DNA of 59,032 bases, from NCBI GenBank assembly GCA_964519835.1, contig CAZFLD010000023.1, positions 1 through 59,032 on the forward strand. Reading direction: 5' to 3'. Each line of letters opens with the position of its first letter. Position 1 is the first letter of the stretch. A program made the position numbers and the translations under genes. Under the pieces are notes generated by a model. That model saw nothing but the letters and a program-made list of their open reading frames with translations, was not told the origin of the DNA and made no database searches. Below are positions 26,876 to 35,938 of the stretch, piece by piece. The stretch comes from CAZFLD01 sp964519835. Lineage in GTDB: Bacteria; Spirochaetota; Spirochaetia; DSM-27196; CAZFLD01.

Positions 26876-27799
26876 CTAAACGGCGGCGGCTTCTCTCTTC
26901 ACGACGTAATCCGCTGCCTTGTTGTAGATCTTGCTGCCCGGCGGCACCGAGTTCGTAATCCAGACATTACCACCAATCACCGACCCTGTTCCAATAACCG
27001 TGTCGCCGCCGAGTATTGTCGCCCCTGAGTAGATCGTGACATTGTCTTCGATGGTTGGGTGACGTTTTGTGTCGGCCTGTTCCTTGTCTACGCTCATTGC
27101 CCCGAGCGTCACGCCCTGGTAGATCTTTACGTGGTTGCCGATTGTTGCGGTTTCCCCGATGACAACACCGGTTGCGTGATCGATAAAAAACGAGTCACCG
27201 ATGGTGGCGCCGGGATGGATATCAATGCCGGTTTTGCCGTGGATAAACTCACTCATCATTCTGGGAATAAGAGGGATGTCTCGAAGCCAGATCTCGTGGG
27301 CAAATCGGTGGATAACAACCGCCTCTACCCCGGGGTATGCAAGAATAACCTCTTCGGTAGACTTGGAGGCAGGGTCACCGTCGAAGGCGGCCTGCACGTC
27401 CATGCGCATACGGCGCCGCAGTTCCGGTAGGAGGGCCAGAATCTCCACACTAAACTCTTCGCTTTCCTCACGACACTCGGTGACCTCGAACTTGGGGCTA
27501 TGGTGAGGGCAGGAACTGCGTCCCTCGAGCCGCTTTTTGTAGCAGAGGCTCTTCTGGATCTCGGTAGCAAGATTCCTCATAAGCCTGCTGACCTTTTCAG
27601 AGATGGTGTACCGGAGGTCAGCCTTTTCCAGTGGCTCTTCAGCCCGATATCCAGGGAAAATCAGCGTCTCGAAGTCTTCAATGATCCGGATGATCCCGCG
27701 TCGAGACGGCAAGTTGGTGCCGCCGATGTGATTGATTCCGCCAATCTTTTCGTATGAGTCAATAATCTCGTTCACAATCGGCGTAAGCTCGTGAGTCAT
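26876..27799 (-). CDS. cysE: Serine O-acetyltransferase
   Basis: This is a 307-residue enzyme making O-acetylserine for cysteine synthesis. The C-terminal left-handed beta-helix shows the hexapeptide pattern (IDIHPGATIGDSFFIDHATG, VIGETATIGNHVKIYQGV) with the catalytic Asp-His of DHATG and the KRHPTIEDNV loop. An N-terminal extension of about 140 residues precedes it, as in the longer plant and bacterial SATases. The short C-terminal tail ends VVKREAAAV. The promoter is TTGACT-17-TACATA, with ATG 6 bp downstream. It converges with the SPOR gene 42 bp away. Confidence 0.93.
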   Translation of the reverse strand: MTHELTPIVNEIIDSYEKIGGINHIGGTNLPSRRGIIRIIEDFETLIFPGYRAEEPLEKADLRYTISEKVSRLMRNLATEIQKSLCYKKRLEGRSSCPHHSPKFEVTECREESEEFSVEILALLPELRRRMRMDVQAAFDGDPASKSTEEVILAYPGVEAVVIHRFAHEIWLRDIPLIPRMMSEFIHGKTGIDIHPGATIGDSFFIDHATGVVIGETATIGNHVKIYQGVTLGAMSVDKEQADTKRHPTIEDNVTIYSGATILGGDTVIGTGSVIGGNVWITNSVPPGSKIYNKAADYVVKREAAAV

Positions 27800-27805
27800 G
27801 CCTTT

Positions 27806-27834
27806 TATGTACGGAGAAGCGGCCGTGAAGTCAA
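27806..27834 (-). promoter_or_regulatory. Predicted promoter of serine acetyltransferase
   Basis: On the minus strand TTGACT (27834-27829) and TACATA (27811-27806) are 17 bp apart. The ATG follows 6 bp later; the AAAGG in that gap may act as a weak ribosome site. Confidence 0.5.
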
Positions 27835-27849
27835 GAAGCTCGGTCTGTT

Positions 27850-29481
27850 CTACTCCACATGGCGCAAACTGCGAAGGGGGATTCCTCGGGGCAGGTCGCC
27901 CGACGTGTCATAGTGAAAACGGCGGTCAAAAACGTTGAGGTAGTCGTCCACCGGCTTGTCGGTGACGGTAAGACTAAAAAGCCTCAGGCCGGTTGTATCT
28001 CGTACCGCCGACAGGCGTCGTGTTAGACGTGTGAAGAGCTTGGGAACCCGGAAATCGGAGATAACAAGCACGTCGGCGTTTTGGTAGCGCTCCGTTTCCA
28101 CCAAGTCGAGGGCGGACTGCAATGCCGCTCCAATCTCCGTACCGCCGCGGTAGCTCAGACCCAGGAAGTCCACAAGCTCCTGCAAATTCTCTGCCAGTTG
28201 TGTTGCCTCGAAGTGGGCTTGCTTGTCGGAGAAGCTAATAAGATAGCACCGACGGCCAAACTCGAGGGCGCTACGAGTGACGGCGAGGGCGCAGGCCTTT
28301 GCAACTCGCTCCGGAACTCCCGCCATGGAACCGCTCACATCCACACAGAGCACAATAGGCCCCTGCGCCGCCGCGGCTGGTTGGTACTCGATGCGTGTCT
28401 CGGACCTGCGCCGTCCCACGGCGCTCTTGTAGTCGAAGGTCAGGAGCCTCCCCTCGGCGAAGTGACGGTCGAAAAGAGCCTCCGTCTCGTCGCTTGCAAG
28501 CAGGGCGATTTCCGGCGGAAGAAGCGAGGCGAGGTCTTTGCCAAATGTTACTCCCCGTACCTCTGAACGGCCGTAGTACTCCACGTCCTCGCGCTCATAG
28601 ACAACTTCTACCGGAACGAGAGGCGCGTCTCGGTCTGCGGCAGCGCTTCCCCTGCCGAGCAGATCCGCCAACGCTCGAACGCTCGGTTCCGACTTGAGCA
28701 CGTTGCCGTAGTGCTCCAAAAGCGGCCAGTCGATGTTGGTAAGTGTTCCGTGGGAGGCGTCCCAGAGCTGAGGTGTTGTACCAAAGATGTCGCGAATCTT
28801 GGACTCCTGCTCCGCCGCCTTCGGCACGGCCGCGTTTAGCTCATCAACGTAGGCCGGCAATCCGCTTTGGATAAACGATCGCTCCCAGTTCCGCATCGCC
28901 GACTCAACCGCACCGGAAAGCAATACTCGCCGTCGCCGAAGGCGGGATTTGCCTATGCGTGCCCTCACCACGGCCGTGCAGCCGGCAAACCCATCTTCAC
29001 GAGCTGCTTCAAGGGCGTGGGCCTCCTCCAGAATCGCGCGTCTCTTTTCCGGCGATACGCCCACGGACCGAAGAATGGGCTCCGCGGCATCCGTTGACAG
29101 GTTGGCGATTCGACTATCGGCCTGAGCAAAGCGGCGAGCCTCGCGGGCCTGGGCCCAGCGGTTTTCAAGCCAGTGAACAACGTCGTGGGATACCTTCTCG
29201 GACAGTTCGCTTTGGCCGTTTGTTGTGTTGATGAACTGTGCCAGATTGACAACGCTGCGGGCCACGTCCACCGTCGGGTGGTCCAACGAGTGTGTTTCGG
29301 GCGGCACCGTCGGATGGCCCAAAGAGTCTGGTTCGGGCTGCACGGTCCGCGTGTCAGACGTCCGTGGCTCCGCCCGCCCGTCGGATACGGGCTTGTAGAA
29401 GGATGTGTACAGGTACTCTTCGAGCTGCTCGCGGAGATCGGTGGGAAGTATGTCGTCGTGAACAAAGCTACAACGGTGCAC
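27850..29481 (-). CDS. VWA-domain protein, ViaA-like partner of MoxR ATPase
   Basis: This is a 543-residue cytoplasmic protein. The C-terminal von Willebrand A domain (about 350-530) has an intact MIDAS: DVSGSMAG, the Thr of YRGGTEIGAAL and Asp of VISDFRVPK. The N-terminal 340 residues are mainly helical and charged, as in ViaA. The probable start is a GTG at 29481, overlapping the end of the ATPase gene by 14 bp, so the pair is translationally coupled. MoxR-VWA pairs act as chaperone-like systems for assembling metal or respiratory complexes. The client here is not evident. Confidence 0.88.
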   Translation of the reverse strand: MHRCSFVHDDILPTDLREQLEEYLYTSFYKPVSDGRAEPRTSDTRTVQPEPDSLGHPTVPPETHSLDHPTVDVARSVVNLAQFINTTNGQSELSEKVSHDVVHWLENRWAQAREARRFAQADSRIANLSTDAAEPILRSVGVSPEKRRAILEEAHALEAAREDGFAGCTAVVRARIGKSRLRRRRVLLSGAVESAMRNWERSFIQSGLPAYVDELNAAVPKAAEQESKIRDIFGTTPQLWDASHGTLTNIDWPLLEHYGNVLKSEPSVRALADLLGRGSAAADRDAPLVPVEVVYEREDVEYYGRSEVRGVTFGKDLASLLPPEIALLASDETEALFDRHFAEGRLLTFDYKSAVGRRRSETRIEYQPAAAAQGPIVLCVDVSGSMAGVPERVAKACALAVTRSALEFGRRCYLISFSDKQAHFEATQLAENLQELVDFLGLSYRGGTEIGAALQSALDLVETERYQNADVLVISDFRVPKLFTRLTRRLSAVRDTTGLRLFSLTVTDKPVDDYLNVFDRRFHYDTSGDLPRGIPLRSLRHVE

Positions 29482-31045
29482 CTACGCCCGCCTTGCGCGC
29501 AAGCTCCGTTGCTCGAACGTGAATATCGGCCGCGTCGTTTACCGCCTCTTCTATGCCCTGGGCCACGATTGCGCCGAAGGACTGGGGGACAAAAAGATGT
29601 GTCCGTGCGTCCCCCTCCGCGGATGCACAAAAGGCCTCACCACGCTCGATGGCGGCCTCGGTTGCCGACTTGATCGTATCAACGGCATCTCGCCACGTTT
29701 GTTTGTCCGCCTGCGCGGGCTCGTGACGGACCTCTACCTGCTTGGCACTTTCTTGTGTGTCGAGGGCGTAGATCCGGCCGTCGATTTCCACCGCCCCTCG
29801 GCTGCTGTGCGCAGCGTCCGCTCTGATGGTCCGAAGATATTTGCCGTCAACATCGTAGAAAAACAGATCTACCTCGGCAGTCTCGTCGGCGTCCCCCGGC
29901 AGGGACTCAAAGTCCGTGCGCCAAATGTAAGCGGTTGCCTCGGGATCATACTCCTCAACCTTGTAGTACTCACCAAAGTGCAGCACCGGCTCGGGACCGT
30001 GCGTCTCCTTGGTCGTCAACGTGGCTGCATCGATCGCGGTGCTGAGGTCGGCCAGCCGCTCCTCCAGCTCCTCGACGCCCACGACGGCACGAGGACCGAG
30101 TTTTTTGACGGTGTCCGCTACCACCCGGCGGGCCACTTCGATGTGTGCTTCGCTGTCCCACACACAGTGTGGGATGATCCCACAATCGATAATGTCTACA
30201 CAGTCCCGGCCGTTTGCTACGGCGGAGGTTCGCAGGAGGCGGGCTATCTTCCTCCACCGCCGGTCTGAGACAAAGCCCGCTTCGCCTGCATCCGCACGCC
30301 GTGTCAACTCGTTTCTGATGCCGATGATTACTTCGAGAATCGAGTCCGGGATGCGGGCTTCCGCGATTCGAGCCTCGAGGCCGGCCACATCGTTGTTGGT
30401 TAACTTGAGCTCGGCCGGAACCGGATCCTCATAGGGATCGACGGGATCTCGCATCATCGCCGCAAAACCCGATGCGTCGGCGATGGGACCGAGTTTGAGG
30501 CGCAAAAGAAAACGATCCCAGAACGCCGCCGTGGCGTCTTGGGCTTCCGGCAGTTCGTTCGACGCGGCCACCACACAGCGGAGCGGAATACGGACCTCGG
30601 TTTGGCCGTTTCGAAAGAGGCGTTCGTTGAGGGCCGTGAGAAGCGCATTCTGAATCGGCGAGCTGGCCTTCCAAATCTCGTCCAGGAACACGATCTCCGC
30701 CTCCGGCAGGTAATTCTCCGTGAGGCGCTCATACCGGTCGTCGTCCCTCAGTCGTTTTACCGAAATAGGCCCAAAAACCTCCTCCGGCGTGCTGAATTTG
30801 CCCATCAAATACTCGAAGGCCCGGGCCTCCTCGAATGCGAACTTCACCCGGCGCGCGATAAGGCTTTTTGCGGTGCCCGGAGGTCCCAGAAGAAAGACAC
30901 TTTCTCGAGCAAGTGAGGAGAGAAGGCACAGTCGCACCGCCTCTTCACGCTCGAACAGGCCCCGGCCCAGGTGCAGGACCAGATCCAAAAGCTTGTGTTT
31001 GAGTGCATGATCGTCCACGGACGGCAATTCTCCCTCCGGGGCCAT
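29468..31045 (-). CDS. RavA-type MoxR-family AAA+ ATPase
   Basis: This is a 525-residue ATPase. Walker A is LLGPPGTAKS (about residues 53-62), Walker B VFLDEIWKAS, sensor 1 VVAASNELPEA, and the arginine-finger region AFWDRFLLRLKLGP. The region after residue about 330 contains the RavA-type extension (HFGEYYKVEEYDPEATAYIW) involved in oligomer assembly and client binding. It precedes and overlaps the VWA partner gene. Upstream, the radical SAM gene diverges with only about 75-110 bp between likely starts. The RavA name reflects the family; the E. coli partner LdcI is not in the window. Confidence 0.9.
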   Translation of the reverse strand: MAPEGELPSVDDHALKHKLLDLVLHLGRGLFEREEAVRLCLLSSLARESVFLLGPPGTAKSLIARRVKFAFEEARAFEYLMGKFSTPEEVFGPISVKRLRDDDRYERLTENYLPEAEIVFLDEIWKASSPIQNALLTALNERLFRNGQTEVRIPLRCVVAASNELPEAQDATAAFWDRFLLRLKLGPIADASGFAAMMRDPVDPYEDPVPAELKLTNNDVAGLEARIAEARIPDSILEVIIGIRNELTRRADAGEAGFVSDRRWRKIARLLRTSAVANGRDCVDIIDCGIIPHCVWDSEAHIEVARRVVADTVKKLGPRAVVGVEELEERLADLSTAIDAATLTTKETHGPEPVLHFGEYYKVEEYDPEATAYIWRTDFESLPGDADETAEVDLFFYDVDGKYLRTIRADAAHSSRGAVEIDGRIYALDTQESAKQVEVRHEPAQADKQTWRDAVDTIKSATEAAIERGEAFCASAEGDARTHLFVPQSFGAIVAQGIEEAVNDAADIHVRATELARKAGVGAPL

Positions 31046-31153
31046 GTACTGTCAACGACGGGCGCGCCCCGTGTAACGGTCCGCAGGTGGGGCCCCCCGG
31101 CGGCGCGGTTCGCCGGCGGGGTGGTACGAGCCGAGCGCCGGCTTTGGACCAAC

Positions 31154-32194
31154 GTGCAGTTGTTTGCTAAGCTTATATTCGATATCGACAAAACGACCCG
31201 GCACGTGCGAATTCCCGCAAACATCAGTTTGTATCTCAGAAGGAGAATCTCTCAGGATAGCGGCGGCGTTCTATCGGCGCAGTTTGTGCCGAGTCGAAGA
31301 GAGCTCGACGTGCTGCATTATGAGGACGGCGACCCATTGTCGGAGACTTGTTACGCGCGGCCGGGCAGGATCGTTCACCGCTATCCCGACAGGGCGCTTG
31401 TCCTGGTTACCGATTCGTGCGCCGCTTATTGCCGTTTTTGTTTCAGGCGGTATTTTGTGGCGGGTGGAGGGGGCGGATTGAGTCAGGCCGAGGTGGAGGA
31501 GGGAGCACGTTACCTCGCATCGGTGCCTGAGGTAAAAGAGCTGCTTCTTTCCGGCGGAGACCCTCTGGTACTGCCGGATTCTCGCCTCGAGGCGATCGTA
31601 GGCGGCTACCGTGCCGCCCGGCCCGACATGGCGTTTCGATTATCGACGCGGATTCCGACGGTGCTGCCGAGCAGGGTTACAGCCGGGCTCTGCGAGCTTC
31701 TTGCCGGTTGCCGGCCGCTTCGCCTTGTAGTGCACATAAACCACGGCTCGGAGCTCTCACCGGAGACGACGGAGGCGCTTGTGCGGCTTCGAAGCGCAGA
31801 GATTCCAATGATCTCTCAGGCCGTCCTCTTGCGGGGAGTGAATGATTCAGTAGAGTCCCTGGCCGATCTCTACACCAGACTCTATGACCTCAGGGTGAAA
31901 CCCTACTATCTCTTCCAAGGAGACATGGCGGCGGGCACGGCGCATTTTAGGGTCAACGTGGATAGAGGCTTGGCGTTGGTAAACGAGCTTTCGAAGCGAC
32001 TTCCCGCCGAGGCTATGCCGACTTATGCCGTGGATTTGGTGGACGGGGGTGGCAAGGCCGAGCTAACACCCAAAAACATCGTCTCGCGAGACCGCGAGTG
32101 GCTCTACGTCCGGAGCAAGACGGGCGAGGTGGGTCGCTACCCACGGGAGGCCTTTGACCGCGCCGGCCGCGTAGGCGGCCCCGCCGCCTACTGA
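31154..32194 (+). CDS. Lysine 2,3-aminomutase / EpmB-like radical SAM protein
   Basis: This is a radical SAM, PLP-dependent enzyme of the KamA/EpmB family, about 346 residues. The cluster motif is CAAYCRFCFRR (CxxxCxxC), followed by LLLSGGDPLVLPD, the KPYYLFQGDMAAGTAHFR block and the PLP-binding Lys of DGGGKAEL. The short length favours the EpmB-like type that beta-lysylates elongation factor P, but no efp or epmA lies nearby. The start is uncertain: GTG 31154 is used here, while GTG 31121 and GTG 31205 are also in frame. Sequence upstream of 31120 in this frame belongs to the opposite-strand RavA gene. Confidence 0.88.
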   Translation: MQLFAKLIFDIDKTTRHVRIPANISLYLRRRISQDSGGVLSAQFVPSRRELDVLHYEDGDPLSETCYARPGRIVHRYPDRALVLVTDSCAAYCRFCFRRYFVAGGGGGLSQAEVEEGARYLASVPEVKELLLSGGDPLVLPDSRLEAIVGGYRAARPDMAFRLSTRIPTVLPSRVTAGLCELLAGCRPLRLVVHINHGSELSPETTEALVRLRSAEIPMISQAVLLRGVNDSVESLADLYTRLYDLRVKPYYLFQGDMAAGTAHFRVNVDRGLALVNELSKRLPAEAMPTYAVDLVDGGGKAELTPKNIVSRDREWLYVRSKTGEVGRYPREAFDRAGRVGGPAAY

Positions 32195-32241
32195 ATCGGC
32201 GATCGTCCCGGACGGCTACCGGCGGCGATTGACTCAGGCCG

Positions 32242-34371
32242 TTATACGCTCACCACGAGCTCCACCGGCTCCGGAGCTCCAAGGCGCTTTGCCACCGGCG
32301 ACGGCGAGGAGCAGCCGACCGTCAGTGTCAACTCACCCAAATATCGATTTCGTGATCCGGAATCATCTACATAACTAAAGGCGGACTCGTCGATCGGGAC
32401 CTCGACGACGATGGGACGGGAAGTATCGCCGCCACGCCGGACGCCTTCGAGCCCGTGGTAGGCGGGCACGCGGACTTTGACGAGGCCGCAGAGCTCGTGA
32501 CGGGGCAGTGTCAGTCCCGCCACCTGTTTAGCGGCGTAGATCTGCACTGTTTCGATGTAACCCTTTGTGGCATAGGCCGGCATCATGGTCACACGGACGG
32601 ATCGAGTTTCCGGTAGGTAGACCGCTTGTGCAATCTCAACGTTCCCATAACTCAGGCCAAACCCAAAGGGGTAGAGCGGCTCCTTTTCCATGTACCGATA
32701 GGTTCGGCCGGCCATGGAGTAATCCGTGAACGGCGGAAGGTCGTCCACGGATCGAGGAACCGTCACCGGTAGCTTGCCCGAGGGCGAAACGTCGCCGAAG
32801 ATGACATCTCCGATCGCTACGCCTCCCTGCTCGCCGGGGTACCAGCCGTACAACAGGGCGTCGGACAGCTCGTGAAGCTCCGGGGATGCGATTGCCGACC
32901 CGGACAGAAGGACGGTTACAATGGTGGCGCCCTGTTCCTTTATTCCCCGCAAAAACGCAAGCTGGTGCGAGGGCAGTCCGATGTCTTCGCGGTCGCCGTA
33001 GCTCTCCGAGGCGATCGAATCGCCCTCTTCACCCTCGAGGAGTTGCGACAGCCCCATAACCGCGATTACCGCATCCGATGCCGCCGCAGCCGAACTGGTC
33101 CAGTCCCGTGGGTTTTTCGCCGGCGAATCCAATAGGCAACCCTTGCGGTACTCGATTTGTGTTGTGGGCGAGACCTTGCGGACGATGCCTTCGAGGATCG
33201 ACGGCATGTGTGGCGTGACGCCGTAGTAGTTTCCAAAAAGCGCCTCCATGTCCACCGCATTTGGTCCGGTGACGTAGAGCGATCCGAGGCTCTTGGACAG
33301 GGGAAGCACGCCGTTGTTTTTCACGAGGACTATCGATCCGGCAGCCGCCTCGTGGGCAAGGCGCACATGAGACTCGGAATGGATCACGGATATCGACGTT
33401 TTGGCAAATGGCACGCGCTCTTCGGGATCAAAGAATCCAAGCTTGAACTGGGTATTCAACAGGCGCGTTACCGCCCGATCGATGTCGGTTTCCGAGACCA
33501 GGCCCCGTTCGAGTGCCTCGCCCATAGACCTAAACGTGTCACCGCAGTTGAGATCACAGCCGGCCTTGAGGGCCATTGCCGCCGACTCGGCGGCGTCTTT
33601 GGTGATCTTGTGGTAACGATAAAAGTCGGAAACCGCCCCGCAGTCGGAGACCACGTGTCCGGCAAAGCCCCATGCCCCGCGCAGAGTCTTACCAAGGAGC
33701 GTCTCGGAGGCGCAGCAGGCCTCGCCGTTGGTGCGGTTATAGGCGCCCATCACGGCCTCCACTCCCGCATCCACCAGACGCTTAAACGCGGGAAGGTAGG
33801 TCTCTTCCACATCTTTTGAGGCCGCCACGGCGTCGAACTCATGACGGAGCTTCTCCGGCCCGCTGTGTACGGCAAAGTGTTTGGCACAGGCGGCTGCCTT
33901 GATGTAGCCGTCTTTCTCCTCCTGCAAGGACCGCACAAAGGCCTCACCAAGCATCCCCGTTAGGTAGGGATCCTCGCCGTAGGTTTCCTGGCCGCGGCCC
34001 CATCGGGGATCACGAAAGATGTTGATGTTCGGCGTCCAGAATGTAAGCCCCTGATAGCGTAGGCGCTTTCCCTCGCGGACCGCCGCGTGGTGCTTCGCCC
34101 GCGCCTCGTCTGCGATTGCCGCCGCCACCCGCCCCACAAGATCCGGGTCGAAGGTGGCCCCCAAGCCGATTGCCTGTGGAAACACGGTAGCAAGACCGCT
34201 TCGAGCAACACCGTGAAGGCACTCGTTCCACCAGTCGTAGGCCGGTATGCCGAGGCGATCAACGGCGGGATTGTCGGCGCAGAGCCGTGCGATTTTCTCA
34301 TCGAGCGTCAGTTGTGAGACAAGATTTGTGATGCGTTCTGCACGCGGGAGGTCGGGGTCGGTAAATGCCAT
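32242..34371 (-). CDS. GH3 family glycosidase (beta-glucosidase / beta-xylosidase-like)
   Basis: This is a 709-residue cytoplasmic enzyme with no signal peptide. The catalytic TIM barrel has YDWWNECLHGVARSG (residues 45-59), NINIFRDPRWGRGQETYGED and the nucleophile Asp243 in HVVSDCGAVSDFY. The alpha/beta sandwich (about 330-520) contains IVLVKNNGVLPL and the acid/base region near SQLLEGEEGDSIASESYGDR. A fibronectin-III-like domain ends the protein. The SDCGAVSD spelling and WWNECLHG are typical of the beta-xylosidase branch. It would cleave imported oligosaccharides. A TGGACA-18-TAGTCT promoter lies 5 bp before the ATG. Confidence 0.92.
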   Translation of the reverse strand: MAFTDPDLPRAERITNLVSQLTLDEKIARLCADNPAVDRLGIPAYDWWNECLHGVARSGLATVFPQAIGLGATFDPDLVGRVAAAIADEARAKHHAAVREGKRLRYQGLTFWTPNINIFRDPRWGRGQETYGEDPYLTGMLGEAFVRSLQEEKDGYIKAAACAKHFAVHSGPEKLRHEFDAVAASKDVEETYLPAFKRLVDAGVEAVMGAYNRTNGEACCASETLLGKTLRGAWGFAGHVVSDCGAVSDFYRYHKITKDAAESAAMALKAGCDLNCGDTFRSMGEALERGLVSETDIDRAVTRLLNTQFKLGFFDPEERVPFAKTSISVIHSESHVRLAHEAAAGSIVLVKNNGVLPLSKSLGSLYVTGPNAVDMEALFGNYYGVTPHMPSILEGIVRKVSPTTQIEYRKGCLLDSPAKNPRDWTSSAAAASDAVIAVMGLSQLLEGEEGDSIASESYGDREDIGLPSHQLAFLRGIKEQGATIVTVLLSGSAIASPELHELSDALLYGWYPGEQGGVAIGDVIFGDVSPSGKLPVTVPRSVDDLPPFTDYSMAGRTYRYMEKEPLYPFGFGLSYGNVEIAQAVYLPETRSVRVTMMPAYATKGYIETVQIYAAKQVAGLTLPRHELCGLVKVRVPAYHGLEGVRRGGDTSRPIVVEVPIDESAFSYVDDSGSRNRYLGELTLTVGCSSPSPVAKRLGAPEPVELVVSV

Positions 34372-34487
34372 GACCCAGACTACTCGGTCGCAAACTCCGG
34401 TGTCCAGGTCCTATCTTTACCGTCGAAATTGTCATGCAGGTAGTCGGCCGACTTCCATGGTCCGACCTGGGCTATCCCGTTTTGTGC

Positions 34488-35468
34488 TTATGTTTCTGCT
34501 TCCGTACCGTCGGCATCCCCGGCAGAAACCACATCCTCCCCCGCAAAAAAGGCGGAGACCACACTGTGCACCTCCCTGCGAGCGGACTTGAATACCCCGT
34601 GGCCGTCATTCGGAAACAATCGAAGCACCGCCTCGCCGCCGGTGGTGTTTGCCAAACGAACCGCCTCCTCCAGCATCTCAGGCGGGTAGTACGGGTCCCG
34701 TCCGCCAGCAAGAAACAAGGTCTTGCAACGGAGGCGCGAAAAGAGCTCGGTGCCGTCCTCCAGCGCCTGCTTTCTGATCAGATGCGCGATGGTCATGGGG
34801 TCCGCCGGCGTGCCGGCGAGGGAAGGAAACAAAAACGCGGTCGGTCCAAAGAGCAGCCGACCGCCGAGGCCCGGGTACATCGAACGAACCATCAGGTGCG
34901 AAAAGCGGCGCAGCTCACCTGCCTTCATACGCTGCGCGGCCCGGAGCAGGAGCTCCTCGCCCTCCGGTGCAATCCGGGGCGCGTAGGACACGAGGGCCAC
35001 CTTATCGAGCTTTCGCCCTGTCCCGCCGTTGGTATCGTTATCAAGGGCCGCGGCCACCGTGGCGGCCGTATGCCCGCCGTAGGCAATGCCGAGGATACGC
35101 ACCGGCCCGGAGCCCTCCGACGTCACAAAATCTACGTAGGACCGGTCGAGCTCCGTCGCGTACTCCTCCGGCGTCTGCACGTGAGCAAAGGCGCCGGTCG
35201 GGTCCACAGCGGACCCCTCGTCGGTCGCCCACGCTTCTTCCGAGTCATCGTGCGGGAGAGAGAAGTCCGGACCGGGAGGTCGGCCGAGAACGTAGACCCG
35301 GTGCTTGTGTGCAAACTCCTTGAATGCCTGGGCCAATCCTTGCAAATGGAGACCCTCGGCCGGGCGCGAGGAAAGGTCGAGTCCGGGGAATACCATAAGA
35401 GAGACATCCCCGTCGCCAATTCGGCTGTAGGGTAGGCCGTTTGCGCTTATGCCTGAATACGCGGTCAA
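34488..35468 (-). CDS. Alpha/beta-hydrolase-fold protein lacking the nucleophile serine
   Basis: This is a 326-residue cytoplasmic protein with the alpha/beta-hydrolase layout: LMVFPGLDLSS (oxyanion-side HG-like region), the elbow ILGIAYGGHTA, acid Asp in FLAGGRDPYYPPEM and His in FPNDGHGVF. The elbow GxSxG reads GIAYG, with Ala (GCC) instead of Ser, so ordinary esterase chemistry is unlikely. The start is TTG 35468, chosen because GGAGG lies 9 bp upstream and the predicted protein begins at the fold. The frame is open to 35705, but that stretch covers the groES promoter and leader. It diverges from groES. Confidence 0.75.
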   Translation of the reverse strand: MTAYSGISANGLPYSRIGDGDVSLMVFPGLDLSSRPAEGLHLQGLAQAFKEFAHKHRVYVLGRPPGPDFSLPHDDSEEAWATDEGSAVDPTGAFAHVQTPEEYATELDRSYVDFVTSEGSGPVRILGIAYGGHTAATVAAALDNDTNGGTGRKLDKVALVSYAPRIAPEGEELLLRAAQRMKAGELRRFSHLMVRSMYPGLGGRLLFGPTAFLFPSLAGTPADPMTIAHLIRKQALEDGTELFSRLRCKTLFLAGGRDPYYPPEMLEEAVRLANTTGGEAVLRLFPNDGHGVFKSARREVHSVVSAFFAGEDVVSAGDADGTEAET

Positions 35469-35510
35469 GTCGATTTGCCTCCGGTAGAACAAAGCATAGC
35501 CATGAATCGC

Positions 35511-35539
35511 TTGACGTTCGACCGTCGCCTGAGTATTTT
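35511..35539 (+). promoter_or_regulatory. Predicted groESL promoter
   Basis: TTGACG (35511-35516) and TATTTT (35534-35539) are separated by 17 bp, leaving a leader of about 120 nt before groES. No CIRCE inverted repeat (TTAGCACTC-N9-GAGTGCTAA) is seen between 35450 and 35664. Confidence 0.6.
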
Positions 35540-35599
35540 TTTCACAAATTTCAGGCAGCAACATCGGCACGCAAACGCCTGCTATACCCATGGTACAAC

Positions 35600-35616
35600 C
35601 GACGCCGTGGGCGTCG
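35600..35616 (+). promoter_or_regulatory. Hairpin in the groES leader
   Basis: A perfect inverted repeat CGACGCC-GTG-GGCGTCG lies in the 5' leader, 48 bp before groES. It could be an RNA stem or an operator; no function can be assigned. Confidence 0.45.
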
Positions 35617-35663
35617 TAGAAGAAACACCAAACCCACGGGAGCGTGGGACGGAGGAGACCACA

Positions 35664-35927
35664 ATGAAGGTCACACCACTCGGCGATCGGATTCTGATCA
35701 AGCAAACGGAATCCGAAGAGAAGACGAAGGGCGGATTGTTTATTCCCGACACCGCCAAGGAGAAGACCACCGAAGGAATTGTCGAAGCAGTCGGCGATAG
35801 CGAAGATGTAAAGGTAAAGGTCAAAGACCGGGTCATCTTCGACAAGTACGCCGGCACCACCCTCAAGATCGACGGCGAAGATCGTCTTATCCTCAAGATG
35901 GACGACATCCTCGCGGTTGTTAAGTAG
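35664..35927 (+). CDS. groES: Co-chaperonin GroES
   Basis: This is an 87-residue heptameric lid of the GroEL folding chamber. It begins MKVTPLGDRILIKQ, has the mobile loop EEKTKGGLFIPDTAKEKT and ends with the family's IDGEDRLILKMDDILAVV. Length is slightly short but normal. ATG 35664 is preceded by GGAGGAG at a good distance; the open frame upstream to 35475 is the leader. groEL follows after 11 bp and has its own ribosome site. Confidence 0.97.
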   Translation: MKVTPLGDRILIKQTESEEKTKGGLFIPDTAKEKTTEGIVEAVGDSEDVKVKVKDRVIFDKYAGTTLKIDGEDRLILKMDDILAVVK

Positions 35928-35938
35928 GAGTAGAAGGA

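Noticed and set aside
29468..29481. Overlap of the RavA- and ViaA-like genes as a frameshift
   Set aside because: Both proteins have complete family domains and the overlap is a normal coupled junction.
34434..35435. 333-codon open frame on the plus strand
   Set aside because: It lies antisense to the alpha/beta-hydrolase gene, has Arg/Gly-biased shadow composition and no ribosome site or recognisable motif.
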